The notes below the pieces were generated by a model that saw nothing but the letters and a program-made list of their open reading frames with translations, was not told the origin of the DNA and did no database searches. Position numbers and translations under genes: made by a program. Of a stretch of DNA of 45,677 nucleotides, positions 1 to 6,919 are shown one piece after another (position 1 is the first letter of the stretch; the number at the start of each line of letters is the position of its first letter). Source of the stretch: Crenobacter luteus (lineage in GTDB: Bacteria; Pseudomonadota; Gammaproteobacteria; Burkholderiales; Chromobacteriaceae); the NCBI RefSeq assembly GCF_004345725.1, contig NZ_SLXG01000022.1:1-45677 (forward strand). Direction: 5' to 3'.

Positions 1-113
1 ACGCGGATGTCGGGGCGCGAACCCTCGACGTAGATCTTGCGCGAGTTGGGCAGCGGCTGGATGGCGGCGCTGTCCACCACCATTTCGGTATTCAGGTTGG
101 TCGGGGCGTTCAT
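1..113 (-). CDS. thiC: Phosphomethylpyrimidine synthase ThiC, N-terminus (partial)
   Basis: Only the first 37 codons are in the window; the gene continues off the left edge. The translation begins [11 protein letters not shown] and contains [20 protein letters not shown], the conserved ThiC N-terminal segment. ThiC is a radical-SAM enzyme that converts aminoimidazole ribotide to hydroxymethylpyrimidine phosphate for thiamine synthesis. The start is the ATG at 113-111, preceded by an AGGA ribosome-binding site. It begins only 15 bases after the stop of the upstream exporter gene, so the two are probably co-transcribed. A TPP riboswitch, common ahead of thiC, cannot fit in that gap, and I saw none between xsc and the exporter. 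Xsc upstream is itself thiamine-diphosphate dependent, so co-expression would make sense, but that is inference. Confidence 0.85.
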   Translation of the reverse strand, partial: MNAPTNLNTEMVVDSAAIQPLPNSRKIYVEGSRPDIR

Positions 114-128
114 GGCGAATCCTCGGGT

Positions 129-1166
129 TCAGGCGGTGAGGCTGCGGCTCAGGTAGACGACCAGCAGCATGTAGCCGGCGACGAAGGCGGCTTCGCTCGA
201 CATCAGCACGATGGGTTTCCAGCCCAGCTCGGCCAACTTCTCGAGCGAGGTCTTGATGCCGAGCGCGGCGATCGAGATCACCAGGCACCAGCGCGACAGC
301 GTGGAGCTGGCCTCGACGACGGCGGGCGGCAGCCAGCCGACGCTGTTGAGCGTGGCCAGCGCGGCGAATACCACGAGAAAGAGCGGCAGGATGGGGGCCT
401 TGGCGCCACCCGTCGCGGTTTTCTGGCGCTCGGCGTGGAAGGTCAGCGCGAGGATCATGACGACCGGCATCAACATCGCCACGCGGAACATCTTGGACAG
501 CGTCGCGGCGTCGCCCACCTCGGGCGAGATGATCAGGCCGGCTCCGACCACCTGCGCGACGTCGTGGATCGAGCCGCCGAGGAACAGCCCGGCCTCGGCG
601 GTCGTGAGGCCGGCGGCCTTGACGATCAGCGGGTAGAGCACCATCGCCACGGTCGAGAAGATCGCGACGCCGATCGCGGTCAGGAGGGTGTAGCGCTCGT
701 TCTCCCGCGTCGCCGGCAGCGTCGACGAGATCGCCAGCGTGGCCGAAATGCCGCAGATGCCGGTGCCGCCGCCCGAGAGCAGGCCGAGCATGGACGGCAG
801 GCCGAGCACGCGCGCCATCAGGAGGCCGAAGCCTATGGTCAGCGCGACCGCGCCGATCAGCGCGCCGACGCCGGCGAGGCCGAGCGCGCTCACGTCGCTG
901 GCGACGATGCGCGCGCCCAGGAGGGCGACGCCGAAACGCACCAGCTTCTTGGCCGAAACCTCGATGCCGGGCAGGCATTTCTCGGTGTCGGACAGGAAGT
1001 GGAAGGCAATGCCGATCAGGAGCGCGTAGAGGAATTGCGGGCCGCCGTAGTGCTCGGAGACGAAGGTGGCGGCCACGGCGATGACGCCGCAGAGCATGAA
1101 GCCCGGCAGCAGGCTGCGTGTCCGCGTCAGCACGGACGGGAAGGGAAGGGCGAGTTGGGAAAACAT
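129..1166 (-). CDS. YeiH/UPF0324-family putative sulfate (sulfite) exporter
   Basis: A 345-residue, very hydrophobic protein with about ten predicted membrane segments. It carries the family's glycine-rich segment around GGGTGICGISA and the conserved GGSIHDVAQVVGAG segment, both typical of UPF0324/YeiH proteins (Cons_hypoth698, putative sulfate exporters). Members often sit in sulfonate-degradation loci, where they are proposed to expel the sulfate or sulfite released. Here it lies about 100 bases downstream of xsc copy 1 on the same strand and directly upstream of thiC, so an xsc-exporter-thiC operon is likely. The start is ATG at 1166-1164. Substrate and direction of transport are inferred from family and context only. 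Confidence 0.85.
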   Translation of the reverse strand: MFSQLALPFPSVLTRTRSLLPGFMLCGVIAVAATFVSEHYGGPQFLYALLIGIAFHFLSDTEKCLPGIEVSAKKLVRFGVALLGARIVASDVSALGLAGVGALIGAVALTIGFGLLMARVLGLPSMLGLLSGGGTGICGISATLAISSTLPATRENERYTLLTAIGVAIFSTVAMVLYPLIVKAAGLTTAEAGLFLGGSIHDVAQVVGAGLIISPEVGDAATLSKMFRVAMLMPVVMILALTFHAERQKTATGGAKAPILPLFLVVFAALATLNSVGWLPPAVVEASSTLSRWCLVISIAALGIKTSLEKLAELGWKPIVLMSSEAAFVAGYMLLVVYLSRSLTA

Positions 1167-1212
1167 GTCGTCGGGCTCCGGGGCGTGGGGTCACCGAAAA
1201 GGCGTCGCCTTG

Positions 1213-1237
1213 CGCCTCCCGGGCGGGCCGGGAGGCG
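1213..1237 (-). other. GC-rich hairpin between xsc copy 1 and the exporter
   Basis: A perfect 10-bp inverted repeat (CGCCTCCCGG at 1213-1222, CCGGGAGGCG at 1228-1237) with a 5-base loop. There is no T-tract on the minus-strand side, so it may be an attenuator or an mRNA-stabilising stem rather than a full terminator. It lies just outside the duplicated block and is absent from copy 2. Confidence 0.45.
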
Positions 1238-1268
1238 GCGCTTGCCGCCCGTCAGGGGCGGCATTGGC

Positions 1269-3077
1269 TCAGACGTAGTCCTTGTACTTGTCGAGCAGTC
1301 GGGTGGGTTTGGCGAGGGCGTCGCGGCGGAAGGGGTCGCCGAGTTCGCGGGTGCAGAGGATCTCGACGATGCAGGTTTTGCCGTGGTTCATCTGCAGGTC
1401 GATGGCTTTTTTCAGCGCGGGTCCGACGTCCTCGAGGCGGTCGACGACGATGCCCTCGGCGCCCATGGCGCGGGCGATTTGGGCGAAGCTGGGGTTGTCG
1501 AGTTCGCCGGCGACGAAGCGGCGGTTGTAGAAGTCGACCTGGTTCTTCTTCTCGGCGCCCCACTGGCGGTTGTGGAACACCACGGCGGTGACCGGGATGT
1601 TGTGGCGCACGCAGGTGAGGGTTTCCATCAGGCTCATGCCCCAGGCGCCGTCGCCGGCGTAGGAGACGGCCGGGCGGTGCGGCGCGGCGACCTTGGCGCC
1701 GATGATGGTGGGGAAGGCGTAGCCGCAGTTGCCCCAGCTCATGGCGGCGAAGAAGCTGCGCGGTTTCTCGAAGCGCAGGTAGCTGTTGGCGACCGAATTG
1801 ATGTTGCCGATGTCGGTGGACACCATGACGTCGTCGGGCATCGCCTTCTCGAGTTCGCGCAGCACCTGGCGCGGGTGCAGGTAGTGTCCGCCGTTGAAGG
1901 TGCGTTCGCGCTTTTGCTCCTCGATCATGTCGAGGCTGAACGCGTCGCGCTCGTGGGTCCACTCGTCCAGTTCCTGCTCCCAGGCGGCCTTCTCGGTGGC
2001 GATGACGTCGGCGCGCGCTTCGCGGCTGGCGTCGCAGGCGAGGGTGCGGTTGGCGAGGCGCTGGGTGAGGGCGACGGCGGCCGCCTTGGCGTCGCCGCAG
2101 ATGCCGACCGAGATCTTCTTCACCAGGCCGAGCATCTTGTGGTCGGCGTCGATCTGGATGATCTTGGCGTGCTTCGGCCAGTAGTCGAGGCCGTGCTGCG
2201 GCAGGGTGCCGAACGGGCCGAGGCGGGAGCCGAGCGCGACCACCACGTCGGCGCGCGCGATCAGCTTCATCGCCGCCTTGGAGCCCTGGTAACCGAGCGG
2301 GCCGCACCACAGCGGGTGGCTGGCCGGGAAGGAGTCGTTGTGCAGGTAGCTGTTGACCACCGGCGCGCCGAGGCGCTCGGCCAAGGCCTTGCATTCCTCG
2401 ACGGCGTCGGCCATCACTACGCCGCCGCCGGAGATGATCACCGGGAACCGGGCGTTGGCCAGCAGCTCGGCCGCCTCGTTGAGGCTGGCTTCGCCGCCGG
2501 CGCCGCGGTCGAGGCGGCGCGGCTGCGGGATCTCGGCCTTGATCTCGCCGTAGAAGTAGTCGCGCGGGATGTTGAGCTGGGTCGGGCCCATCTCGGCCAT
2601 CGCGCGGTCGAAGCAGCGCGCGGTGAACTCGGCCATGCGGGCAGGATGGGTGACGTGTCCCTGGTACTTGGTGAATTCCTGGAACATCGGCAGCTGTTTG
2701 GCTTCCTGGAAGCCGCCGAGGCCGATGCCGGTGGTGCCGGCTTCCGGGGTGACGATCACCACCGGGCTGTGCGCCCAGTAGGCGGCGGCGATCGAGGTCA
2801 CGCAGTTGGAGATGCCGGGGCCGTTCTGGCCGATCACCACGCCGTGGCGGCCGGAGACGCGGGCGTAGCCGTCGGCCATGTGGCCGGCGCCCTGTTCGTG
2901 GACCACCGGGATCAGGCGGATGCCGGCGGGGGCGAAGATGTCCATCGCGTCCATGAAGGCGGAGCCCATGATGCCGAACATCTCGGTCACGCCGTTGGCG
3001 GCCAGGGTTTCGACGAAGGCTTCCGAGGGGGTCATCGTTTGCGGGCCGCTGGCGGCGGCGGTGTTGCGATCGCTCAT
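1269..3077 (-). CDS. xsc: Sulfoacetaldehyde acetyltransferase Xsc, copy 1
   Basis: A 602-residue thiamine-diphosphate enzyme (EC 2.3.3.15) that converts sulfoacetaldehyde plus phosphate to acetyl phosphate and sulfite, the key desulfonation step of taurine, isethionate and sulfoacetate catabolism. N-terminal pyrophosphate-binding domain with the catalytic glutamate at E61 (VVHEQGAGHMADGYARVSG), central domain about 195-340, and C-terminal domain with the GDG cofactor motif at 475-477 (YAGDGAWGMSLMETL). Length and motifs fit Xsc rather than acetolactate synthase or glyoxylate carboligase. The start is ATG at 3077 with an ACGGAG site. It is identical to the second copy at 10720-12528 and divergent from an IclR regulator. 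Unlike copy 2 it is not followed by pta but by a YeiH-type exporter. Confidence 0.95.
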   Translation of the reverse strand: MSDRNTAAASGPQTMTPSEAFVETLAANGVTEMFGIMGSAFMDAMDIFAPAGIRLIPVVHEQGAGHMADGYARVSGRHGVVIGQNGPGISNCVTSIAAAYWAHSPVVIVTPEAGTTGIGLGGFQEAKQLPMFQEFTKYQGHVTHPARMAEFTARCFDRAMAEMGPTQLNIPRDYFYGEIKAEIPQPRRLDRGAGGEASLNEAAELLANARFPVIISGGGVVMADAVEECKALAERLGAPVVNSYLHNDSFPASHPLWCGPLGYQGSKAAMKLIARADVVVALGSRLGPFGTLPQHGLDYWPKHAKIIQIDADHKMLGLVKKISVGICGDAKAAAVALTQRLANRTLACDASREARADVIATEKAAWEQELDEWTHERDAFSLDMIEEQKRERTFNGGHYLHPRQVLRELEKAMPDDVMVSTDIGNINSVANSYLRFEKPRSFFAAMSWGNCGYAFPTIIGAKVAAPHRPAVSYAGDGAWGMSLMETLTCVRHNIPVTAVVFHNRQWGAEKKNQVDFYNRRFVAGELDNPSFAQIARAMGAEGIVVDRLEDVGPALKKAIDLQMNHGKTCIVEILCTRELGDPFRRDALAKPTRLLDKYKDYV

Positions 3078-3104
3078 GGGGGCGTCTCCGTTGCGTCAAT
3101 AAAA

Positions 3105-3121
3105 CGGAACCAATCGTTCCG
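3105..3121. promoter_or_regulatory. Candidate IclR operator, perfect palindrome (copy 1)
   Basis: CGGAAC-caatc-GTTCCG is a perfect 6-5-6 inverted repeat in the xsc leader, downstream of the predicted xsc promoter. GGAAC-N5-GTTCC resembles operators of several IclR-family proteins, and the adjacent divergent gene encodes one. A degenerate second site lies 83 bp away (3188-3204). The role is inferred. Confidence 0.6.
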
Positions 3122-3141
3122 GAAAGTGTTGCTTGACTGGC

Positions 3142-3170
3142 AATGTAGGGCGAAGTCGCGCGCCGGTCAA
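3142..3170 (-). promoter_or_regulatory. Predicted sigma-70 promoter of xsc copy 1
   Basis: On the minus strand, TTGACC (3170-3165), a 17-base spacer and TACATT (3147-3142) make a good -35/-10 pair about 65 bases upstream of the xsc start. The predicted transcription start lies between this promoter and the CGGAAC/GTTCCG palindrome, so a regulator bound there could block or modulate transcription. Confidence 0.6.
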
Positions 3171-3177
3171 CAATAAA

Positions 3178-3205
3178 TTTCAATAAACGGTACAATTTGT
3201 ATCTA
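3178..3205 (+). promoter_or_regulatory. Predicted iclR promoter overlapping a degenerate operator
   Basis: TTTCAA (3178-3183), a 16-base spacer and TATCTA (3200-3205) form a plausible promoter for the plus-strand regulator. CGGTAC-aattt-GTATCT at 3188-3204 is a degenerate copy of the 3105-3121 palindrome and overlaps the -10, which would allow autoregulation. CAATAAA is repeated with 10-bp spacing at 3171 and 3181. This is an AT-rich island in otherwise GC-rich DNA. Confidence 0.45.
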
Positions 3206-3235
3206 AAAGTGAAACTCGACTAAGATGAGGCCAAC

Positions 3236-4069
3236 ATGAACGACGACACGCGCCCGAGCCGGGGCGACGCGAAACTGGACGGCGACACGCCGACGCTGCG
3301 GCTGTTCGCGCTGCTGGAGGTGATCGCCGGCAAGGACCGGCTGTTCACGCTGCAGGAGCTGGTCGAGGAGACCGGGCTGCCGAAGCCGACGCTGCACCGC
3401 ATGCTGCAGCAGCTGGAATCGGCCGGCATGCTGCAGCGCGACGGCGACGGTCGGCAGTACGGTACCGGGCTGCGGCTGCGGCGGCTGGCGGAGACGCTGC
3501 TGCTGAACGACACCGCGCACGGCGCGCGGCACGCGGTGCTGCGCCAGCTGGTCGAGGAGGTCGGCGAGAGCTGCAACCTGACCGCCTTCTCGGGCGGCGA
3601 GGTGCTGTACCTGGACCGGGTGGAGACGGCGGCGCCGCTGCGCTTCTACCTGCATCCGGGGTCGCGGGTGCCGGCGCACTGTTCGGCGACCGGCAAGCTG
3701 TTCCTGGCGCAGCTGAGCGCGGCGCAGCGGCGGCGGCTGCTGGCGCACGCGCCGCTGGCGCGCTACACCGAGCGGACGCTGACCGCGCCCGAGGCGCTGG
3801 AGGCGGAGATCGCGCGGGTGGGTCGGGACGGTTACGCGCTGGACGACGAGGAGTTTCTGCCGGGACTGGTGTGCGTCGGGGTGCTGGTGCCGGCGGCGGA
3901 CGGCGGCCCGTCGAACCTGGGTCTGGCGCTGCAGGCGCCGGTGATGCGGCTGAAGGCGGGCGAGGCGGCGCGTCACCTGCCGGCCTTGCGCCGCGCCGCC
4001 GCCGCCATCGCCGCCATCGCCGCCATCGAGGCGGACGGTGGCCGACTGAATAAAGGGGAGGAGGACTAG
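3236..4069 (+). CDS. IclR-family transcriptional regulator, copy 1
   Basis: A 277-residue protein with an N-terminal winged helix-turn-helix (about residues 20-80; LQELVEETGLPKPTLHRMLQ is the helix-turn-helix core) and a C-terminal IclR effector domain (about 95-260; AHCSATGKLFLAQLS is a family signature). It is transcribed divergently from xsc, so it most likely controls xsc in response to a sulfonate intermediate; the effector is unknown. It is identical to the copy at 12687-13514 up to about residue 258. After that this copy has three Ala-Ala-Ile units and ends GGRLNKGEED, whereas the other has two units and a different tail. cobS- and cobT-like genes follow on the same strand. Confidence 0.9.
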   Translation: MNDDTRPSRGDAKLDGDTPTLRLFALLEVIAGKDRLFTLQELVEETGLPKPTLHRMLQQLESAGMLQRDGDGRQYGTGLRLRRLAETLLLNDTAHGARHAVLRQLVEEVGESCNLTAFSGGEVLYLDRVETAAPLRFYLHPGSRVPAHCSATGKLFLAQLSAAQRRRLLAHAPLARYTERTLTAPEALEAEIARVGRDGYALDDEEFLPGLVCVGVLVPAADGGPSNLGLALQAPVMRLKAGEAARHLPALRRAAAAIAAIAAIEADGGRLNKGEED

Positions 4070-4095
4070 CGTTCTTGCGTCCTTCTCCATTTGGC

Positions 4096-4121
4096 GCGGC
4101 GGGCGCCGACCCGCCCGCCGC
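4096..4121 (+). other. GC hairpin between iclR copy 1 and cobS
   Basis: GCGGCGGGCG (4096-4105) and CGCCCGCCGC (4112-4121) form a 10-bp stem with a 6-base loop. It is not followed by a T-run. It could be a weak terminator or attenuator separating the regulator from cobST. A TTGGCCGAG word follows at 4127. Confidence 0.4.
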
Positions 4122-4165
4122 AAAGCTTGGCCGAGGCGCGAGCCCGGCGGCAAAAGGAGAGGGAT

Positions 4166-5143
4166 GTGACAGAGAACCCATACGGCCGGCCCGACAAGCT
4201 GGTCTCCGCGCGCGAGCTGTTCGGCGTCGACACCGAGCTGATGGTCCCGGCTTTTTCCGAGCGCGACGACCATGTGCCCGAGGTCGACGACGCCTACCGC
4301 TTCGACCCCGAGGTGACGCTGGCCATCCTGTCCGGCTTCACCCGCGACCGCCGCGTGATGGTCCAGGGCCTGCACGGCACCGGCAAGTCGACCCATATCG
4401 AGCAGGTCGCCGCGCGGCTCAACTGGCCCTGCGTGCGCGTCAACCTCGACGGCCACATCAGCCGGCTCGACCTCGTCGGCCGCGACGCGATCGTCGTGCG
4501 CGACGGCCGCCAGCTGACCGAATTCCAGGAGGGTATCGTGCCGTGGGCGCTGCAGCGCCCGGTCGCGCTGATCTTCGACGAGTACGACGCCGGCCGGCCC
4601 GACGTGATGTTCGTGATCCAGCGCATCCTCGAGCGCGACGGCAGGTTCACGCTGCTCGACCAGAACCGGGTGATCCGCCCGCACCCCTATTTCCGGCTGT
4701 TCGCCACGGCCAACACCGTCGGGCTCGGCAACCTCAACGGCCTGTACCACGGCACGCAGACGCTGAACCACGCGCAGATCGACCGCTGGAATATCGTCGC
4801 GACGCTGGACTACCTGCCGCGCGAGGCGGAGGCCCAGATCGTGCTCGCGCGCGTGCCCGAGCTGGCCGACGAGACCGGCCGCGCCCGGGTCGACGCGATG
4901 GTGGCCTTGGCCGAACTGACCCGCAAGGGCTTCGCGGCGGGCGACGTGTCGACCCTGATGTCGCCGCGCACCGTGATCACCTGGGCGGAGAACTGCCAGA
5001 TCTTCCGCGACCCGGCGCTCGCCTTCCGGCTGACCTTCCTCAACAAGTGCGACGAGGCCGAGCGCCCCGTCGTCGCCGAATATTTCCAGCGCTGCTTCGG
5101 CCGCGAGCTGGGCGCGGTCGCGTCGCCCGGAGCGCTGTCGTGA
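4166..5143 (+). CDS. cobS: CobS-like AAA+ ATPase (cobaltochelatase small subunit family)
   Basis: A 325-residue AAA+ protein closely matching CobS. It has a Walker A motif GLHGTGKS at about 68-75, Walker B VALIFDE at about 133-139, and the family stretches RLNWPCVRVNL and PYFRLFATANTVGLG. CobS and CobT form the chaperone-like ATPase that, with CobN, inserts cobalt into hydrogenobyrinate a,c-diamide in aerobic B12 synthesis. I chose the GTG at 4166 because a strong AGGAGAGGG site sits directly upstream; an ATG 75 bases earlier would add a basic, low-complexity N-terminus. The stop overlaps the cobT start (GTGA). No cobN or other corrin gene is in the window, so the pair may serve the sulfonate region or act on a remotely encoded CobN. 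Confidence 0.85.
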   Translation: MTENPYGRPDKLVSARELFGVDTELMVPAFSERDDHVPEVDDAYRFDPEVTLAILSGFTRDRRVMVQGLHGTGKSTHIEQVAARLNWPCVRVNLDGHISRLDLVGRDAIVVRDGRQLTEFQEGIVPWALQRPVALIFDEYDAGRPDVMFVIQRILERDGRFTLLDQNRVIRPHPYFRLFATANTVGLGNLNGLYHGTQTLNHAQIDRWNIVATLDYLPREAEAQIVLARVPELADETGRARVDAMVALAELTRKGFAAGDVSTLMSPRTVITWAENCQIFRDPALAFRLTFLNKCDEAERPVVAEYFQRCFGRELGAVASPGALS

Positions 5144-6855
5144 GCGCCGCCGGGCAAGGCCGGCGGCAGCGGCTCGCGGCGTTGTGCGCGGCGTCGGTGC
5201 GTGCGCTGACCGGCGACGCGGCGCTGCACTACCGCGGTGGCCGGCTGTGCCGCGAGCTCGCGCCCCTGCCGCTTTTCGCGCCCCACCTGCACACCGATCC
5301 GGACGTCGACGACCTCGCGTCGCTGCGCGGCGCCGCCGACGCGTCGGCGTTGCGGCTGCTGCATTCCGACCCGGTACTGCACCGGAGCCTGTGCCCGCAG
5401 GATCCGGTCGAGCGCCTGGTCTTCGAGCTCTTGGAGCAACTGCGCTGCGAGAGCCGGCTGCCGCCGGCGATGCCTGGGCTGGCGGCGAATCTGCGCCACC
5501 GTTTCGAGGCCTGGTCGCGCGACTTCGCCCGCAGCGGCCTGCTCGAGGGACAGCTGGGCATCCTGCTCTACACGGTGTCGCAGGTCGCGTGGTCGCGGCT
5601 GACCGGCTGGCCGGTGCTCGAGGACACCGAGGACACGATAGAGGCGACGCGCGCGGCCATCGTGCCGGCCATCGGCGCCTCTCTGGCTGGCCTGCGGCGT
5701 TGCCGGGGCGAGCAGTCGGCCTTCGCCGTCCACGCGCTCGAACTGGCGCGCGTCGTCGGCCAGAGCGTGCGCGAGGCGCGCGCCGCCGGCGGGCGGGAGG
5801 ACGGCGACGACGAGGAGGGCGGCGCGCGGGCGGGCTTCGCGCTGCTGCTCGACTTCGACGACGAGGCAGCCGACGTTTTCCCCGTCGCGCCGAGTGGCCG
5901 CAGCCGCGTGCTCAACGCGTCGGCGCAGGGCTACCGCGTCTACACCACGCGCTACGACCGCGAGGTCGACGCCGGCCAGCTGGTGCGCGCCGCGCTGCTG
6001 CGCGAGTACCGCGAACGTCTCGACCGGCGCATCGCCGGGCTCGGACTCAACCCCGCCCGGCTCGCGTGCGCGCTGGCGGCGGCGCTCGCGCGGCCGGCGC
6101 GCGACGGCTGGTCCTTCGGCGAGGAGGAGGGGCGGATAGACGGCGCGCGCCTCGCACAGATCGTCGGCTCGCCGGCCGAGCGGCGCGTGTTCCGCCAGGA
6201 GCGTTGCACGCCTCGGGCCGACTGCGTCGTCGGCTTCCTCGTCGACTGTTCGGGTTCGATGAAGGCGTCTATCGAGCCGGTGGCGGCGCTGATCGACGTG
6301 CTGGTGCGCGCGCTCGAGGCGGCCGGCGCGACGACCGAGGTGCTCGGCTTCACCACCGGCGCCTGGAACGGCGGCCGCGCGCGCGCCGACTGGCTGGCGC
6401 GCGGCCGTCCCGCCGAGCCGGGGCGGCTCAACGAGCTCTGCCACATGGTGTTCAAGGACGCCGACCGGCGCTGGCGGCGCGCCCGCGCCGACATCGCCGC
6501 CTTGCTGAAGGCCGACCTGTTCCGCGAGGGCGTCGACGGCGAGGCGGTCGAATGGGCGTGCGGGCGGTTGCTCGCGCGCGGCGAGGCGCGCCGCCTGCTG
6601 GTCGTCGTTTCCGACGGCAGCCCGATGGACGGCGCGACCGGCCAGGCCAACGACCCCTTCTACCTCGACAACCACCTGAAGGCGGTGGTCGCCCGCCACG
6701 AGGCGGCGCGCGACGTCGGCATCGTCGCCGTCGGCGTCGGGCTCGACCTCTCGCCCTACTACCGGCGCAGTCTGGCGGTCGACCTGTCGCGGCCGCTCGA
6801 CGCGGCGCTGTTCGGCGACCTCGTGCGGCTGATCGGCTCCGCCGCCCGGCGCTGA
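5140..6855 (+). CDS. cobT: CobT-like protein with VWA domain (cobaltochelatase family)
   Basis: A 571-residue CobT homologue. The C-terminal half is a von Willebrand A domain with the metal-site motif DCSGS at about residues 369-373, followed by the CobT stretches EVLGFTTGAWNGG, GRLNELCHMVFKDADRRWRR and VVVSDGSPMDG. The N-terminal half is helical and contains an acidic segment (about residues 225-232) as in CobT. The start is GTG at 5140, overlapping the cobS stop by four bases, so translation is coupled. An in-frame open stretch extends further upstream through the cobS gene but has no ribosome-binding site and is an artefact of GC bias. It converges with the chemoreceptor gene and shares a bidirectional terminator with it. 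Confidence 0.85.
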   Translation: MSAAGQGRRQRLAALCAASVRALTGDAALHYRGGRLCRELAPLPLFAPHLHTDPDVDDLASLRGAADASALRLLHSDPVLHRSLCPQDPVERLVFELLEQLRCESRLPPAMPGLAANLRHRFEAWSRDFARSGLLEGQLGILLYTVSQVAWSRLTGWPVLEDTEDTIEATRAAIVPAIGASLAGLRRCRGEQSAFAVHALELARVVGQSVREARAAGGREDGDDEEGGARAGFALLLDFDDEAADVFPVAPSGRSRVLNASAQGYRVYTTRYDREVDAGQLVRAALLREYRERLDRRIAGLGLNPARLACALAAALARPARDGWSFGEEEGRIDGARLAQIVGSPAERRVFRQERCTPRADCVVGFLVDCSGSMKASIEPVAALIDVLVRALEAAGATTEVLGFTTGAWNGGRARADWLARGRPAEPGRLNELCHMVFKDADRRWRRARADIAALLKADLFREGVDGEAVEWACGRLLARGEARRLLVVVSDGSPMDGATGQANDPFYLDNHLKAVVARHEAARDVGIVAVGVGLDLSPYYRRSLAVDLSRPLDAALFGDLVRLIGSAARR

Positions 6856-6874
6856 AGCGTGGCTCTCGCACGCA

Positions 6875-6907
6875 AAGACGCCGACCGGGCAAGCCGGTCG
6901 GCGTCTT
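6875..6907. terminator. Bidirectional terminator between cobT and the chemoreceptor gene
   Basis: A perfect 14-bp stem (AAGACGCCGACCGG / CCGGTCGGCGTCTT) with a 5-base loop, followed on the plus strand by GTTTTG. It sits between two convergent genes. Confidence 0.85.
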
Positions 6908-6919
6908 GTTTTGCCCGGT

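Larger units (their letters stand above)
1259..4037. repeat. Direct repeat copy 1 (xsc, promoter region, iclR)
   Basis: This 2.78-kb block is repeated in the same orientation at 10710-13479. Comparing the two blocks and their translations in more than one frame, I found no substitution. The only difference is an extra GCCGCCATC unit near 4010-4027 (three units here, two in the other copy). The left boundary lies 10 bases beyond the xsc stop. The right boundary falls inside the last dozen codons of the iclR gene, so the two regulators differ at their C-termini. No insertion sequence or target duplication is visible at either edge. Confidence 0.95.

Noticed and set aside
1269-3077. Acetolactate synthase or glyoxylate carboligase identity for the ThDP enzyme
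   Set aside because: Overall sequence, length and the pta/TauE/IclR neighbourhood fit Xsc.
435-3176. Very long plus-strand open frame (913 codons) opposite the exporter and xsc, repeated opposite xsc copy 2
   Set aside because: It is antisense to well-supported genes, has His/Arg/Gly-rich low-complexity translation and no ribosome-binding site; a consequence of high GC.
4075-5139. In-frame upstream extension of cobT through cobS
   Set aside because: Arg/Pro-rich translation without family similarity and overlapping cobS; the GTG at 5140 with GTGA overlap is the natural start.
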